From the NCBI GenBank assembly GCA_003169695.1, contig PNAS01000073.1, positions 107,098 through 171,097 on the forward strand: 64,000 nt of DNA. The letters are read 5' to 3'. The notes under the pieces were generated by a model. It was not told the origin of the DNA and did not search any database. It saw nothing but the letters and a program-made list of their open reading frames with translations. Shown here one piece after another: positions 37,776 to 47,122 of the stretch. Numbering within the stretch: the first letter of the stretch is position 1; every line of letters begins with the position of its first letter. The position numbers were made by a program, and so were the translations under genes. Source of the stretch: Spartobacteria bacterium (lineage in GTDB: Bacteria; Verrucomicrobiota; Verrucomicrobiia; Chthoniobacterales; UBA10450).

Positions 37776-38318
37776 TCAGGCGATGGACGCGAGGGCGGGT
37801 TTGAGTCTTCGGCGCATGAGTCCTAGAGCGCGGCCGAGAATTCCGCGGAGTGCCCCGTTGGTTAGGCCGAGCGTTCGTTCGATTGTCGCGTAATCCAGTT
37901 CCTCGAAGTAACGGAGCGTCACCGCCATCCGGTGCAGTTCAGGTAACTGCGAGAGGGCGGCATGGACTTCGGAATCAAGGTCGGCGTTCTCGGTTTCGGT
38001 CTTCGCTGCAACAGTCTCGGTAGATTCGAAATCGTGCGGCAGCGGCTCCGGGCGCCGGCGCCGGGCGAGATCGCGGGCGCGGTGACGCGCGATGGTCGAG
38101 ATCCACGCCGGAAACTTTTCGGGATCGCGCACACGCCAACGGGACTTCCACGCCTTGACCAGCGTATCCTGCACTACGTCCTCCGCCTCTTCGCGGTTTT
38201 GCAAAATGCCGTAGGCGATGGCGAAAAGGTTTCGGCTGAAAGAGCGGATGATCATCTCGAAAGCGTCGCGATCGCCCTGGATGGCTGCGCGAAATGTGGC
38301 GTGTTCATTTGAGTCCAT
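37776..38318 (-). CDS. ECF-family RNA polymerase sigma factor
   Basis: The 180-aa protein has sigma region 2 (about 18-62, with NREEAEDVVQDTLVKAW) and region 4 (about 115-165, with ELDYATIERTLGLTNGALRG), typical of extracytoplasmic-function sigma factors. Region 4 has LRGILGRA in place of the usual VKSRLHRA form. Six bp downstream lies a zf-HC2 membrane protein that probably holds it inactive. Target promoters and signal are unknown. Confidence 0.92.
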   Translation of the reverse strand: MDSNEHATFRAAIQGDRDAFEMIIRSFSRNLFAIAYGILQNREEAEDVVQDTLVKAWKSRWRVRDPEKFPAWISTIARHRARDLARRRRPEPLPHDFESTETVAAKTETENADLDSEVHAALSQLPELHRMAVTLRYFEELDYATIERTLGLTNGALRGILGRALGLMRRRLKPALASIA

Positions 38319-38491
38319 TGCGTCGATCTAACAGCCTAGACGCACGAGATGCGGGTTCCGCGCGAAATTCTTTTGAAAATCGGTTCTCGCACGAAGGAGA
38401 CGGAGGCCGCGAAGGTTCCTGCCAGGTCACGCACCTGTGGCCTTTGTGCCCTTGGTGAGCTTTGTGCGAGGTTCCCTGGCCCGGCGGAAGG

Positions 38492-39484
38492 CTACTTAAA
38501 GATCGAAACCGGGTTGCCGACGCTCACCAGCTCTTTCAAGCGCGCGGCATCCCAATTTGCCGTGCGAATGCAGCCGTGGCTTGCGGCGCGCCCGATCGTC
38601 TCAGGATTATTTGTGCCGTGAATGCCGACGTGCGGCTTGTTCAATCCGATCCAGAGCACACCCACCGGATTATTTGGACCCGGCGGCAGGTTGAAGAATT
38701 GATCCGATTTCACACCGTGATTGAGCACGCCCTCGTCGTGGCGGAACACGGGCAGGGTCGCGATGCCGAGAATCTTCCAGAGGCCCAGCGGCGCGGGAAG
38801 CGTCGTCGATCCCGGCGTGATCGGAAACTCGGCGACGAGGTATTTGTCGTCGTAGATAAGGAGGAATCGTTCGTTCGTGTCCACAAAAACTCTCCGGTTA
38901 GCGAAAGCGGGGTTCGCCGGAACGAAACCTTCGTGAAGATCCTCGATCTTGAATGGCAGCACGTTCGGCACTTTGAGCGTGTCTCCCGGCTTGAGCGTGT
39001 CCAGTTTCATCCCCGGATTCAGCTTTCTGACAAAATCCTCGGCGGAATGATATCGCTCCGCCACCAGTTCGAGCAGCGAGCCGTATTTCAGCGCTTTGAG
39101 CTTCGACTGCTCTGACGGCTTGCTCGCCGTGGGTCCGACAAAGTTCTCGGCTTCGGGCGGGATAGTGAAAGTCGTGAACGTCTCTGGCACCTGATCGAGC
39201 AGCCATTGATCGACCGCGCCCGTCTCGGACATTCCGTGCGCGCGCTTGTAATGCACAAGTGCCTTGCGAAAAAACTCGCCCATTCTCCCGTCGATCTTCC
39301 CCGGGCCGAAGTCGTTGTTATCGAGAAAAATCTGGAGCTTCGTGGTGGTCTCCTCGTCGTAATTTGGCAGCGCTACTGGAATTGGAGCGGGGCCGGCGTG
39401 GGTCGCTGTCGGCGGCGCTTGTTTCACGGGTTTCGCGGCGATCGCCATTAGCGCGAGCAAAACGATAAGGATCCGGGATTGCAT
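38492..39484 (-). CDS. L,D-transpeptidase (YkuD) with peptidoglycan-binding region
   Basis: The 330-aa exported protein has a signal peptide (about 1-18) and a PG_binding_1-like helical repeat (about 45-90). A short LysM-like segment (about 130-170, ending LKPGDTLKVPNVLP) precedes the YkuD catalytic domain. The active-site motif is SHGCIR with Cys305, and the upstream partner is His289 in GIHGTNN. Such enzymes make 3-3 crosslinks in peptidoglycan or attach lipoproteins. It lies between the ECF sigma gene and the glycogen debranching gene on the same strand. Confidence 0.92.
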   Translation of the reverse strand: MQSRILIVLLALMAIAAKPVKQAPPTATHAGPAPIPVALPNYDEETTTKLQIFLDNNDFGPGKIDGRMGEFFRKALVHYKRAHGMSETGAVDQWLLDQVPETFTTFTIPPEAENFVGPTASKPSEQSKLKALKYGSLLELVAERYHSAEDFVRKLNPGMKLDTLKPGDTLKVPNVLPFKIEDLHEGFVPANPAFANRRVFVDTNERFLLIYDDKYLVAEFPITPGSTTLPAPLGLWKILGIATLPVFRHDEGVLNHGVKSDQFFNLPPGPNNPVGVLWIGLNKPHVGIHGTNNPETIGRAASHGCIRTANWDAARLKELVSVGNPVSIFK

Positions 39485-39540
39485 CGGCGAAGCCTTCTCC
39501 GTAATCGCGTCACAGGCAAACGGGCGATCAAGGAAAGGTG

Positions 39541-39596
39541 CCGCGAGCCTCTGGCTTGCATCCGCTTTGAATCGCGAGCTGGAAGCTTGTGCTACG
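39541..39596. repeat. Dispersed repeat related to the dnaE insert
   Basis: Read on the minus strand this begins GTAGCACAAGCTTCCAG. It matches the left half of the element at 2865-2926 (GTAGCGCCAGCTTCCAG) at about 23 of 28 positions, and again at TGCAAGC. It directly abuts the end of the debranching-enzyme gene. Confidence 0.6.
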
Positions 39597-41672
39597 CTAA
39601 GCCGTCTTCACCCAGCAGCGCAGCACTTCCGCCACGCTCCAAGCTTGGGCGATGCACCCGCCGGCGTGATGGGGTTCGCGGGCATCGAACACTTCGCTGA
39701 TTGTTCCTATGCCGTTGTCATTCATGCAGGCCGGAAAGTGTTCGAGAAATTTTCGCGCGCCCGTTTTGTCGCCTGGATGAACTTTTAACCACGCGTCGAT
39801 GAACGGCCCGATCAGCCACGCCCAAACCGTGCCCTGATGATAAGCGCCGTCGCGCGAGCGAAGATCGCCGGAATAAATCGGTTTGTATTCCGGGTCGTCT
39901 GGTGAAAGCGAACGCAGTCCGACCGGCGTGAGCAATTTGTTTTGGACAAGATCGATAACAAAAGCCCACCGCTCTGGATTGAGAACTGGATGTTCGAGCG
40001 AGATCGCAAAGATCTGATTCGGCCGGCAGGAAGCATCCTGTGTTCCCCGTTCGCCGTTGCAATCGACAACATCGTAAAGATAACCGCCGTCCGCGAACCA
40101 GAAGCGATTGTTGAATGAGTCGTGCGCGCGCGCTGCGAACTCGTCATAACGCTTCGCTGCTTCGTCCTCCATTTCGCGTAGCCAAGACGCGAGCAAGCGC
40201 AGCGCGTTGTACCAAAGCGCGTTGATCTCTACGGCCTTTCCGCGGCGCGGCGTGACAACCCAGTCGCCCATTTTCGCGTCCATCCAGGTGAGTTGGTAGC
40301 CATCCTCTCCTTGCACGAGCAGCCCATCGTCAGGATCGACATGAATATTGAACTTCGTTCCGCGCAAATGATGCTCAACGATGTCGATCAAATTCGGCAG
40401 CAAAAGTTTCAGCGTCGTCCAATCGTTCGTGCGTTCCAGATAACGGCCGAGCGCATGGAAAAACCAGAGTGTCGCATCCGCCGTGTGATAAAGTCCCCCC
40501 TTCTCGCGATCCGGGAACATGTTCGGGATCAATCCGTCACGCACATAGTCCGCGAAGGTGCGCAGGATATATCCGGCCTCAAGGGAACGGCCCGTAACGA
40601 GCGTAAGGCCTTCGAGGCTGATCATGGTGTCGCGTCCCCAATCGGTAAACCAATGGTATCCGGCGATGACGGTGCGAACTTCATCGCCCGCGGCGTGCGC
40701 GCGCGCCGCTTCTTCGAATCGGCCGTTAGGGGTAATGACAAACTGATCCGCCGCAAAGACCAATTCCGCCGCAACTCCGTTGCGCGCCTCAGGAATCGCG
40801 TTCTGCAATAGACGTGCACGCCGCTCGCGTTCCAAAGCAAGCGCAGCCTCTGGCGCGAGCACTTCGATGATCTCCCATTTCTCGGTCGAGCCGACCAGCG
40901 TCGCGCGATCATGTTGGCGCAGATCGACATGAAAATAACCCGGACTCCACAAATTCCCCTCGTGAGCATAACCACGACTCTGCTCGGTGCGGTAGATGAC
41001 CTGACGGATGTTCGCGGAAGCGATGGTGAAAGCCGATTCGCAGTCGTAAAGCTTCATCCGCAACGGAGGCAGCCGGCCCCGCGCAGACGTGATTTCATAT
41101 CGGCCCTCGACGGCCGCTAATTTGTATGGCGTGGTGGGACCTTCGTTGACCGGAGTTTCATGATGTCGAAAATGAAACGCGGGGCGCAATTCCAGGCGCG
41201 GCCGTTCCGCGCCTTCGAGGATGCGGTAACTCACATGAACCGTGTTCTGCAGATGCGGAAGCAAGACACGCTTCTCGAGCACCAGATCGCGCACGCGATA
41301 AGTCCAGACAGGCAGACCATCTTCGAGTCGAAATTCTCGCAAGAAATCGGCGCCCTGAAGATCGAGCTTTCCGCCGGCGCGTTCCTCGCCGCCGAGCGAA
41401 ACAACATCGTCATCGTCGAACCGCAGAAATTCAGAGACATGACTCCACATCACCATGCGTCCAAGCGGGGCGGCTAATGCGGCGATCAGCAATCCATGAT
41501 AACGCCGTGTGATTGCGCCGGAGACTGTGCCGGAGGCGTAACCGCCGAGACCGTTTGTGACGAGCCACTCGCGGTTGAGCAAGAGTTCGCGCGACATTTG
41601 CGAATTGTCCCAAGGCATTACTCGCGTAATCGATCCGCTAATCTCGCCTCGTTTATTCATGAGAGCGGGCAC
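39597..41672 (-). CDS. Glycogen debranching enzyme (amylo-alpha-1,6-glucosidase type)
   Basis: The 691-aa protein has the GDE N-terminal beta domain, starting near LLNREWLVTNGLGGYASGT (about 30-48) and running to about 280. A C-terminal (alpha/alpha)6 GH133-like domain contains YHWFTDWGRDTMISLEGL and LTWMDAKMGDWVVTPR, the catalytic acid region. It hydrolyses alpha-1,6 branch stubs of glycogen. The start is a GTG at 41672 or ATG at 41660. It lies 15 bp downstream of treZ on the same strand, so storage glucan and trehalose metabolism appear linked. Confidence 0.9.
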   Translation of the reverse strand: MPALMNKRGEISGSITRVMPWDNSQMSRELLLNREWLVTNGLGGYASGTVSGAITRRYHGLLIAALAAPLGRMVMWSHVSEFLRFDDDDVVSLGGEERAGGKLDLQGADFLREFRLEDGLPVWTYRVRDLVLEKRVLLPHLQNTVHVSYRILEGAERPRLELRPAFHFRHHETPVNEGPTTPYKLAAVEGRYEITSARGRLPPLRMKLYDCESAFTIASANIRQVIYRTEQSRGYAHEGNLWSPGYFHVDLRQHDRATLVGSTEKWEIIEVLAPEAALALERERRARLLQNAIPEARNGVAAELVFAADQFVITPNGRFEEAARAHAAGDEVRTVIAGYHWFTDWGRDTMISLEGLTLVTGRSLEAGYILRTFADYVRDGLIPNMFPDREKGGLYHTADATLWFFHALGRYLERTNDWTTLKLLLPNLIDIVEHHLRGTKFNIHVDPDDGLLVQGEDGYQLTWMDAKMGDWVVTPRRGKAVEINALWYNALRLLASWLREMEDEAAKRYDEFAARAHDSFNNRFWFADGGYLYDVVDCNGERGTQDASCRPNQIFAISLEHPVLNPERWAFVIDLVQNKLLTPVGLRSLSPDDPEYKPIYSGDLRSRDGAYHQGTVWAWLIGPFIDAWLKVHPGDKTGARKFLEHFPACMNDNGIGTISEVFDAREPHHAGGCIAQAWSVAEVLRCWVKTA

Positions 41673-41687
41673 ACGCCAAACAAATTT

Positions 41688-43625
41688 CTAACCACGCTTT
41701 CTCGGTTTGCGCCGCGGAGTTGTCTCGGGAATGAGTTTCAATGCGATCGCGGCTTCGCCGGGCAACGTCCAATTGTCTTGCGTTGCGACTGGAGTTGTTC
41801 CCGGTCCGCCGTAACGCTCGGAATCGCTCGACCATAGAGTAGTCCATTCGAAACCAAGCGGCGGAGCAAGAAGCGGCTCGGGCATGGGCTCGAGCAACTG
41901 AGTGTCGCCGAGATTTACCAGCAGCAAACGATCGTCATTTTTCTCCGTGAAATAACGGAGCACGAAACTTTTCGGTCCGAGGACAGCGCCATCCACGCCG
42001 CCGGTCTTTTGTTCCCTGAAACGCGAATCTTCGCGGCGTAGCTTAATAAGATCGATATGGAAATCGTAGAGTTGTTTGTTCTTTTTCCGTTCCGAGAAAT
42101 CCAACTTGCAACGTGTAAAGCTATTCGGATCGGTAGGTATCGGCAGTTGTTTCTGCGTTTCCGTGCTCGCGAGTGATGGAAACTGCGAGAGAAATTCGAA
42201 TCGGCCTTTGCGAATTGCTTCCCGAAGATTGTCGTCGCCGATGTCGCTGAAATAAAGGAATGGTCTCGACGTCCCAAATTCCTGGCCTTGAAAAAGCAGC
42301 GGCGTCCAGGGACCGAGCAGCAGCAGCGCGGTCATGGCGCGATATCGGCCGGGAGATGTTTCGAAGCGCACTCGCCGGCCGGCAATGGTGTTCGAAACTT
42401 GATCGTGGTTTTCCAGAAATGCCACGAAGGCTTCCGGCGGCGCGCCCAGAGCCAATGTCCCTCGAGGCGCTTCCTGCCAGGAATAGGGTTGTCCTTGAAA
42501 AAGATAACCGTACTTCACAGCCGAAATGAATTCCTGCGGAGCACCGAGATAGTCCGTGTAATACGCTTCGCGCCGGCCCCCAAGCGCAACAATCGCACTG
42601 TGATGAAGATCGTCATTCCAGACACCGTCGAGATCGTCGCCGCCTGCGCTGCGCGGCCGAATCAATTTTACTTCCTGGCGTTCGTTCTCCGCCACCAAAA
42701 TGATGGAACGCTCGCCAGCAGCACGGCGGGCAGCTCGACCGATAACGCCGATGATGTGCTCGTCCGATTTATCGAAGATGCTTTCTGTCGCGTCGAAGCG
42801 AAAGCCGTCGAAGTGAAACTCTTCGATCCAGTAGCGCCCGTTGGTGATAAAAAACTCGCGGACCGCCTCCGAATTCGGTCCGTCGAAATTGATGGAATCG
42901 CCCCAATCGTTCGCATTCCCGCGCCGGAGATAATAATCGGAGAAGACGCCGAGATAATTCCCGTCGGGGCCGAAGTGGTTGTAAACGACGTCGAGAACTA
43001 CCGCCAAGCGGAGCGAATGCGCGTGGTTGACGAAGTGGCGCAGATCATCCGGAGTTCCGTACAAATGCGTCGGCGCGAAAAGATCGACGCCGTCGTAACC
43101 CCATCCGAAGTTTCCGGGGAAATCCGCGATCGGCATGACTTCGATAACGGTGACGCCGATGCGCGCTAATTCCGGCAATTCGTCGGCGGCGGCGCGCCAG
43201 GTTCCTCCGGGCGTAAACGTGCCGATGTGCATCTCATAAATGATCTGGCCCTTTAATTTCACACCGGGCCAATCTGCGTCCGTCCATTTGAAGGTCGTTG
43301 GATCGATAACTTGCGACGAGCCATGCGGGCCATCCGGTTGAAAGCGCGACGCGGGATCGGGATGGAAATCTTTCGCGTCATTTATTCGAAATCGATAAAG
43401 CGCTCCAGTGGCCACGCCAGCGGTGCCGGAAAAGTATCCGCCAGGTTCCTCCGCCAGCTCCTGGAATGTGGGAGCGGCCTCGGTGCCGCGATCTTCTCCC
43501 CATTGCCCCTCCAGGACAACCTCGACACGTTTCGCCTTTGGCGCCCAGACCCGGAAATGCGTTCGGCCTTCGCCGATCAGTTCCGCCCCAATCGGGTAGT
43601 GCCGTTGGCTTATTGCATCCGTCAT
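41688..43625 (-). CDS. treZ: Malto-oligosyltrehalose trehalohydrolase
   Basis: The 645-aa GH13 enzyme releases trehalose from maltooligosyl-trehalose. An N-terminal CBM48-like domain (about 10-105) precedes the barrel. Catalytic residues are Asp278 (FDGFRFDATES) and Glu313 (LVAENE). The TreZ-typical YEMHIGTFTPGGTW is near 130. ATG at 43625 (MTDAISQRHYPIG) is preferred; a longer frame to 43787 runs through a palindromic repeat. The partner synthase TreY is not in the window. Confidence 0.9.
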   Translation of the reverse strand: MTDAISQRHYPIGAELIGEGRTHFRVWAPKAKRVEVVLEGQWGEDRGTEAAPTFQELAEEPGGYFSGTAGVATGALYRFRINDAKDFHPDPASRFQPDGPHGSSQVIDPTTFKWTDADWPGVKLKGQIIYEMHIGTFTPGGTWRAAADELPELARIGVTVIEVMPIADFPGNFGWGYDGVDLFAPTHLYGTPDDLRHFVNHAHSLRLAVVLDVVYNHFGPDGNYLGVFSDYYLRRGNANDWGDSINFDGPNSEAVREFFITNGRYWIEEFHFDGFRFDATESIFDKSDEHIIGVIGRAARRAAGERSIILVAENERQEVKLIRPRSAGGDDLDGVWNDDLHHSAIVALGGRREAYYTDYLGAPQEFISAVKYGYLFQGQPYSWQEAPRGTLALGAPPEAFVAFLENHDQVSNTIAGRRVRFETSPGRYRAMTALLLLGPWTPLLFQGQEFGTSRPFLYFSDIGDDNLREAIRKGRFEFLSQFPSLASTETQKQLPIPTDPNSFTRCKLDFSERKKNKQLYDFHIDLIKLRREDSRFREQKTGGVDGAVLGPKSFVLRYFTEKNDDRLLLVNLGDTQLLEPMPEPLLAPPLGFEWTTLWSSDSERYGGPGTTPVATQDNWTLPGEAAIALKLIPETTPRRKPRKRG

Positions 43626-43734
43626 CCCTCTCCTTCGACTCCCACGCGGGCTGTGGTCGTGAGTTTTTGTCGGTTTCGCGGGTCGGGCACCGAGGCGCAC
43701 AAAAGGCGATTGAACTTCGCGCTGAGTTGTCGGG

Positions 43735-43811
43735 GGTGGATCGTGCGATGATCTTCGCCCCAAAAGCTTTCGGGGCCACTTTGCCATCGAGCGTGGAGCG
43801 CTCGATCCACC
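43735..43811. repeat. GGTGGATCG-family palindrome with altered centre
   Basis: GGTGGATCG at the left and CGATCCACC at the right enclose GAGCGTGGAGCGCTCG and a different central hairpin (CCCCAAAAGCTTTCGGGG). The outer arms match the family, but the inner GGCGGCG hairpin is replaced. It lies between the divergent treZ and the FAD-ferredoxin fusion gene. Confidence 0.75.
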
Positions 43812-43915
43812 TCACGCTTCAAGAGATACATTGCATTAGTGGTCTCATAGCTTTTAAAAAAGTCTGAATTGTCGCGGCGCGTAGTTTCAACCAGAATGCC
43901 GCGAAGCTCGCGACC

Positions 43916-46312
43916 ATGCTCGGAATTATCGAACGTTACACGAAATGGCTGCATGCGCAGTGGCCTGCGGGCACAGTGGAAAAGCTTCCCGTCTCCGGCC
44001 CAGACGGTGTCACTGCTCAACCTGGCGTAACGATCGTGGGTGATCTGACTGGAATTCCGCTGCTGAAGTTTTCTTCGCACACTGGCGCGCAGGCGGTTCG
44101 AGCGATTTTGCGCGAGCCCAATTTTCAAAAGAACGGCCGGCGCGATTCAGGCACGCTGGATCTCGCGATCATCGGTGCGGGGGTCGCCGGTATTTCGGCG
44201 GGGATCGAAGCGAAAAAGGCGGGACTGAATTTCGTGGTCTTCGAAGCGACTGAAATTTTTTCCACGGTCGTCAACTTCCCGAAAGCAAAACCAATCTACA
44301 CCTATCCCACGGAGATGAAGCTTGACGGCGGTTTGCAATTTTCCGCCGAGATCAAAGAAGCGCTCCTGGTGGAAATGGAAGAGCAGCGGCGTGCGGCCGG
44401 AATCGAAGTGGCCTGTGCGCGAATTGAACGCATCGAGCGAAAAGGCGGCGAGCTGATCTTGCACAAGGACGACAAGACGACGATCGCGGCGCGCCGGGCC
44501 ATCGTCGCGATCGGACGCAGCGGAAATTTCCGCAAGCTCGGCATTCCCGGCGAAGAGCTCGACAAGGTTTATAACCGTCTTTTCGATCCGCACGAGTTTG
44601 CCGGCCAGGACGCGCTCGTGGTCGGCGGAGGCGACTCCGCGCTGGAGACGGCGATCGCGCTTACGACTTGCGGCGCACGCGTCACGCTCAGTTATCGCCG
44701 GCAAGAATTGTCGCGCGCGAAGCCGGCGAACATCGAGAAAGTCGAGATGCTCGTGCATGATGCGTCGGCCGATGTGCAAATCGAGAACCCCACGTCCGAA
44801 CGCGTAAACACGGCGTTGACCTCCGGGATGCGCGGTCAGAAATCCGCCGGATCGCTCAAACTCGCGCTTGGCACCGAAGTGACACGGATCGAGCCGAAGC
44901 GGGTTTACCTGAAGAACGGAACCGAGGAGGTGTTACCCAACGACGTCGTTTTCACCATGCTCGGACGGGAAGCTCCGCTGGAGTTCTTTCGGCGTTCCGG
45001 CATTGCGATTGCGGGCGAGGGGACGTTACTCGGTTGGATCGCGCTCGGCCTTCTCCTCGCGTTTTGCATTTTCGTTTATTCCTGGAAATCGGGCGGGTTC
45101 GCGGAGACGTGGTTGAACCCGTTCCCGGAAGACATGCCGGTCGTTCTCAGCTCGTTAGGCGGCTGGTTTCAGGCGCAAGTGGCGGATCGCTCGACCCTAC
45201 TCGGCACGCTTGCGGTCTCACTGAAGTCGCGCTCGTTCTACTACACCTTTCTCTACAGCTCATGCATCGTTGCTTTTGGCATCGCGCGAATCCGGCGGCG
45301 CAAGACCCCGTACGTCACGTTGCAAACCACCGTGCTCATGCTCGTGCAGGTGGTGCCGCTTTTTATCCTGCCCGAGATCGTTCTGCCGTACTTCGGCTAC
45401 AACGGCTGGTTCGATCAGGGACCGGGCAAGACGATCGCCGATCACCTTTTCGAATCTTACATTTCGGCCCAGCAATACGCCGCCCATCAATGGCCGGGCT
45501 GGGGACATCCGCGCGCGTACTGGCGCGCCTACGGCTTCATCCTTGCGTGGCCGCTCATGGTCTACAACGTCTTCACGGATGCGCCGCTCGCCTGGTGGCT
45601 CGTGATCGCGTTCGTGCAAACGTTCGTCATCATTCCAGCAATCGTCTGGCGCTGGGGCAAGGGCGCGTACTGCGGGTGGATCTGCTCGTGTGGCGCGCTC
45701 GCCGAAACGATGGGCGACGAGCAACGCCACAAAATGCCGCATGGCCCATTCTGGAACCGATTGAACATGGCGGGGCAGGTAATCCTGGCGGTCGCCCTTC
45801 TTCTTTTGCTCGTTCGCGTCGCCGGATGGCTCTGGCCGCAGTCGATCGCCGCGTCCGCTTTCCATTTGCTCCTCGAAGGAAAAAATAGCGATGGGAAACT
45901 GATCACCTACGCCAACTACAAATGGCTCGTCGATGTGTTCCTGGGCGGCATCATTGGCGTCGGTCTTTATTTCAAATACTCCGGCCGCGTTTGGTGCCGG
46001 TTTTTTTGTCCGCTCGCGGCGCTCATGCACATCTATGCGCGTTTCTCGCGCTTCAGGATTTTTCCGGAGAAATCGAAATGCATTTCCTGCAACGTTTGCA
46101 CATCGGTTTGCCATCAAGGCATCGACATCATGAACTTCGCGAACAAAGGTCTGCCGATGCAGGATCCGGAATGCGTGCGCTGCTCCGCGTGCGTGCAGCA
46201 ATGTCCTACGGGCGTTCTCGCTTTTGGATATTATGACGGCGGGCACCGCGTCGTCCTCGACAAGATTCCGGCCTCACCTGTGCGAATGCGCGAAGGCCAT
46301 CGTCGTGATTAG
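43916..46312 (+). CDS. FAD/NAD(P) oxidoreductase fused to NapH-like polyferredoxin membrane module
   Basis: The 798-aa fusion starts with an N-terminal ~75 residues containing PGVTIVGDLTGIPLL, the motif that normally ends thioredoxin-reductase-like FAD domains. A dinucleotide-binding oxidoreductase follows, with FAD loop GAGVAG (87-92), NAD(P) loop VVGGGDSALE (about 236-245) and no CxxC disulfide pair. Several membrane helices (about 380-690) include CGWICSCGAL and CRFFCPLAAL. Two 4Fe-4S clusters come last: Cys722/725/728/732 and Cys753/756/759/763. It probably passes electrons between NAD(P)H and a membrane acceptor or donor. The exact reaction is unknown. The next gene is a broken upp. Confidence 0.85.
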   Translation: MLGIIERYTKWLHAQWPAGTVEKLPVSGPDGVTAQPGVTIVGDLTGIPLLKFSSHTGAQAVRAILREPNFQKNGRRDSGTLDLAIIGAGVAGISAGIEAKKAGLNFVVFEATEIFSTVVNFPKAKPIYTYPTEMKLDGGLQFSAEIKEALLVEMEEQRRAAGIEVACARIERIERKGGELILHKDDKTTIAARRAIVAIGRSGNFRKLGIPGEELDKVYNRLFDPHEFAGQDALVVGGGDSALETAIALTTCGARVTLSYRRQELSRAKPANIEKVEMLVHDASADVQIENPTSERVNTALTSGMRGQKSAGSLKLALGTEVTRIEPKRVYLKNGTEEVLPNDVVFTMLGREAPLEFFRRSGIAIAGEGTLLGWIALGLLLAFCIFVYSWKSGGFAETWLNPFPEDMPVVLSSLGGWFQAQVADRSTLLGTLAVSLKSRSFYYTFLYSSCIVAFGIARIRRRKTPYVTLQTTVLMLVQVVPLFILPEIVLPYFGYNGWFDQGPGKTIADHLFESYISAQQYAAHQWPGWGHPRAYWRAYGFILAWPLMVYNVFTDAPLAWWLVIAFVQTFVIIPAIVWRWGKGAYCGWICSCGALAETMGDEQRHKMPHGPFWNRLNMAGQVILAVALLLLLVRVAGWLWPQSIAASAFHLLLEGKNSDGKLITYANYKWLVDVFLGGIIGVGLYFKYSGRVWCRFFCPLAALMHIYARFSRFRIFPEKSKCISCNVCTSVCHQGIDIMNFANKGLPMQDPECVRCSACVQQCPTGVLAFGYYDGGHRVVLDKIPASPVRMREGHRRD

Positions 46313-46318
46313 CAAGAT

Positions 46319-46391
46319 GGTAGGGCGACACTCCGTGGGGTCGAAACGGTCGGCCAAGCCGCGCCAAGGCGCGAAAGAATCTCGCCCTACC
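46319..46391. repeat. Inverted repeat with GGTAGGGCGA ends
   Basis: GGTAGGGCGA at 46319 and TCGCCCTACC ending at 46391 are perfectly complementary over 10 bp. The centre has GGCCAAGCCGCGCCAAGGCGCG-like pairing. The repeat occupies the gap between the fusion gene and the upp remnant, just upstream of the upp start. Confidence 0.7.
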
Positions 46392-46407
46392 AACACAGAC
46401 TCAAATC

Positions 46408-47032
46408 ATGGGCGAATACAGATCCTGGATCACCCTCTTGTCGCGACGGGACTCTCGATTCTCCGGGCAAAAACGACCACGCCCGATCTTTTTCGGCGCC
46501 AGTTGCAGGAGATCGCAATTCTTCTTTTCGCCGAAGCATCGCGCAGCTGGGGATCGCCCCGATTGTAGTTGAGACCCCGCTCGCATCATGCGCGGGAGCG
46601 GTTCTCGCAAAACCAATCGTTCTTGTCCCGATTCTCCGCGCCGGTCTCGGCATGCTAGACGGAATCATTCGGGTCGTTCCGGATGCGAGTATCGGCCATA
46701 TCGGACTTTATCGCGACGCCGAAACACTCCGGCCCGTCAGTTACTATGATCGTCTGCCGGTTAAGATCGCGGCCGCCGCAGTGCTGCTGCTGGATCCGAT
46801 GCTGGCGACCGGACACAGCGCCTGCGAAGCCGCCTCGATCTTAAAAGCGCAAGGCGCGCGGCATATCCAATTTCTCTGCGTGCTCGCGTGCCTGCCCGGC
46901 GTGCAGCAATTTCAGAGCGAACATCCGGACGTCCCAATCATCACTGCCGCGGTCGATCCCGGATTAAACAAGTTTGGTTACATCGTGCCCGGCCTTGGCG
47001 ACGCGGGTGATCGCTATTTCGGAACGGGTTAG
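46408..47032 (+). pseudogene. upp: Uracil phosphoribosyltransferase gene with frameshifts
   Basis: From ATG 46408 to stop 47032 the span is 208 codons, the normal Upp length, but the frame is broken. ILDHPLVATGLSILR from 46422 lies one frame away from the ATG. Translation then jumps again near 46546, where SRS meets LGIAPIVVETPLAS. Each jump fits loss of one base. The rest is intact, including VLVPILRAGLGMLD and the PRPP loop LLLDPMLATGHSA. The enzyme would convert uracil and PRPP to UMP. Either this is a recent pseudogene or the assembly has errors. Confidence 0.75.
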
Positions 47033-47122
47033 CGAAGAGGGTTCGGCAGTTTTGATCCAAGGTCAGTCGCCGGCTCTGAACGTGAGCTTGATTAGCCTGC
47101 CGCGAAAGTTTGAAATGCGGAC

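Noticed and set aside
43626-43787. N-terminal extension of treZ
   Set aside because: The extra 54 residues are partly encoded by the GGTGGATCG palindrome (43735-43811) and are not similar to the family. The ATG at 43625 gives the normal TreZ start.
46224-46568. Open frame joining the end of the ferredoxin fusion gene to the first part of upp
   Set aside because: The first two thirds are an out-of-frame reading of the upstream gene and of the inverted repeat. Only the last ~48 codons are real Upp sequence.
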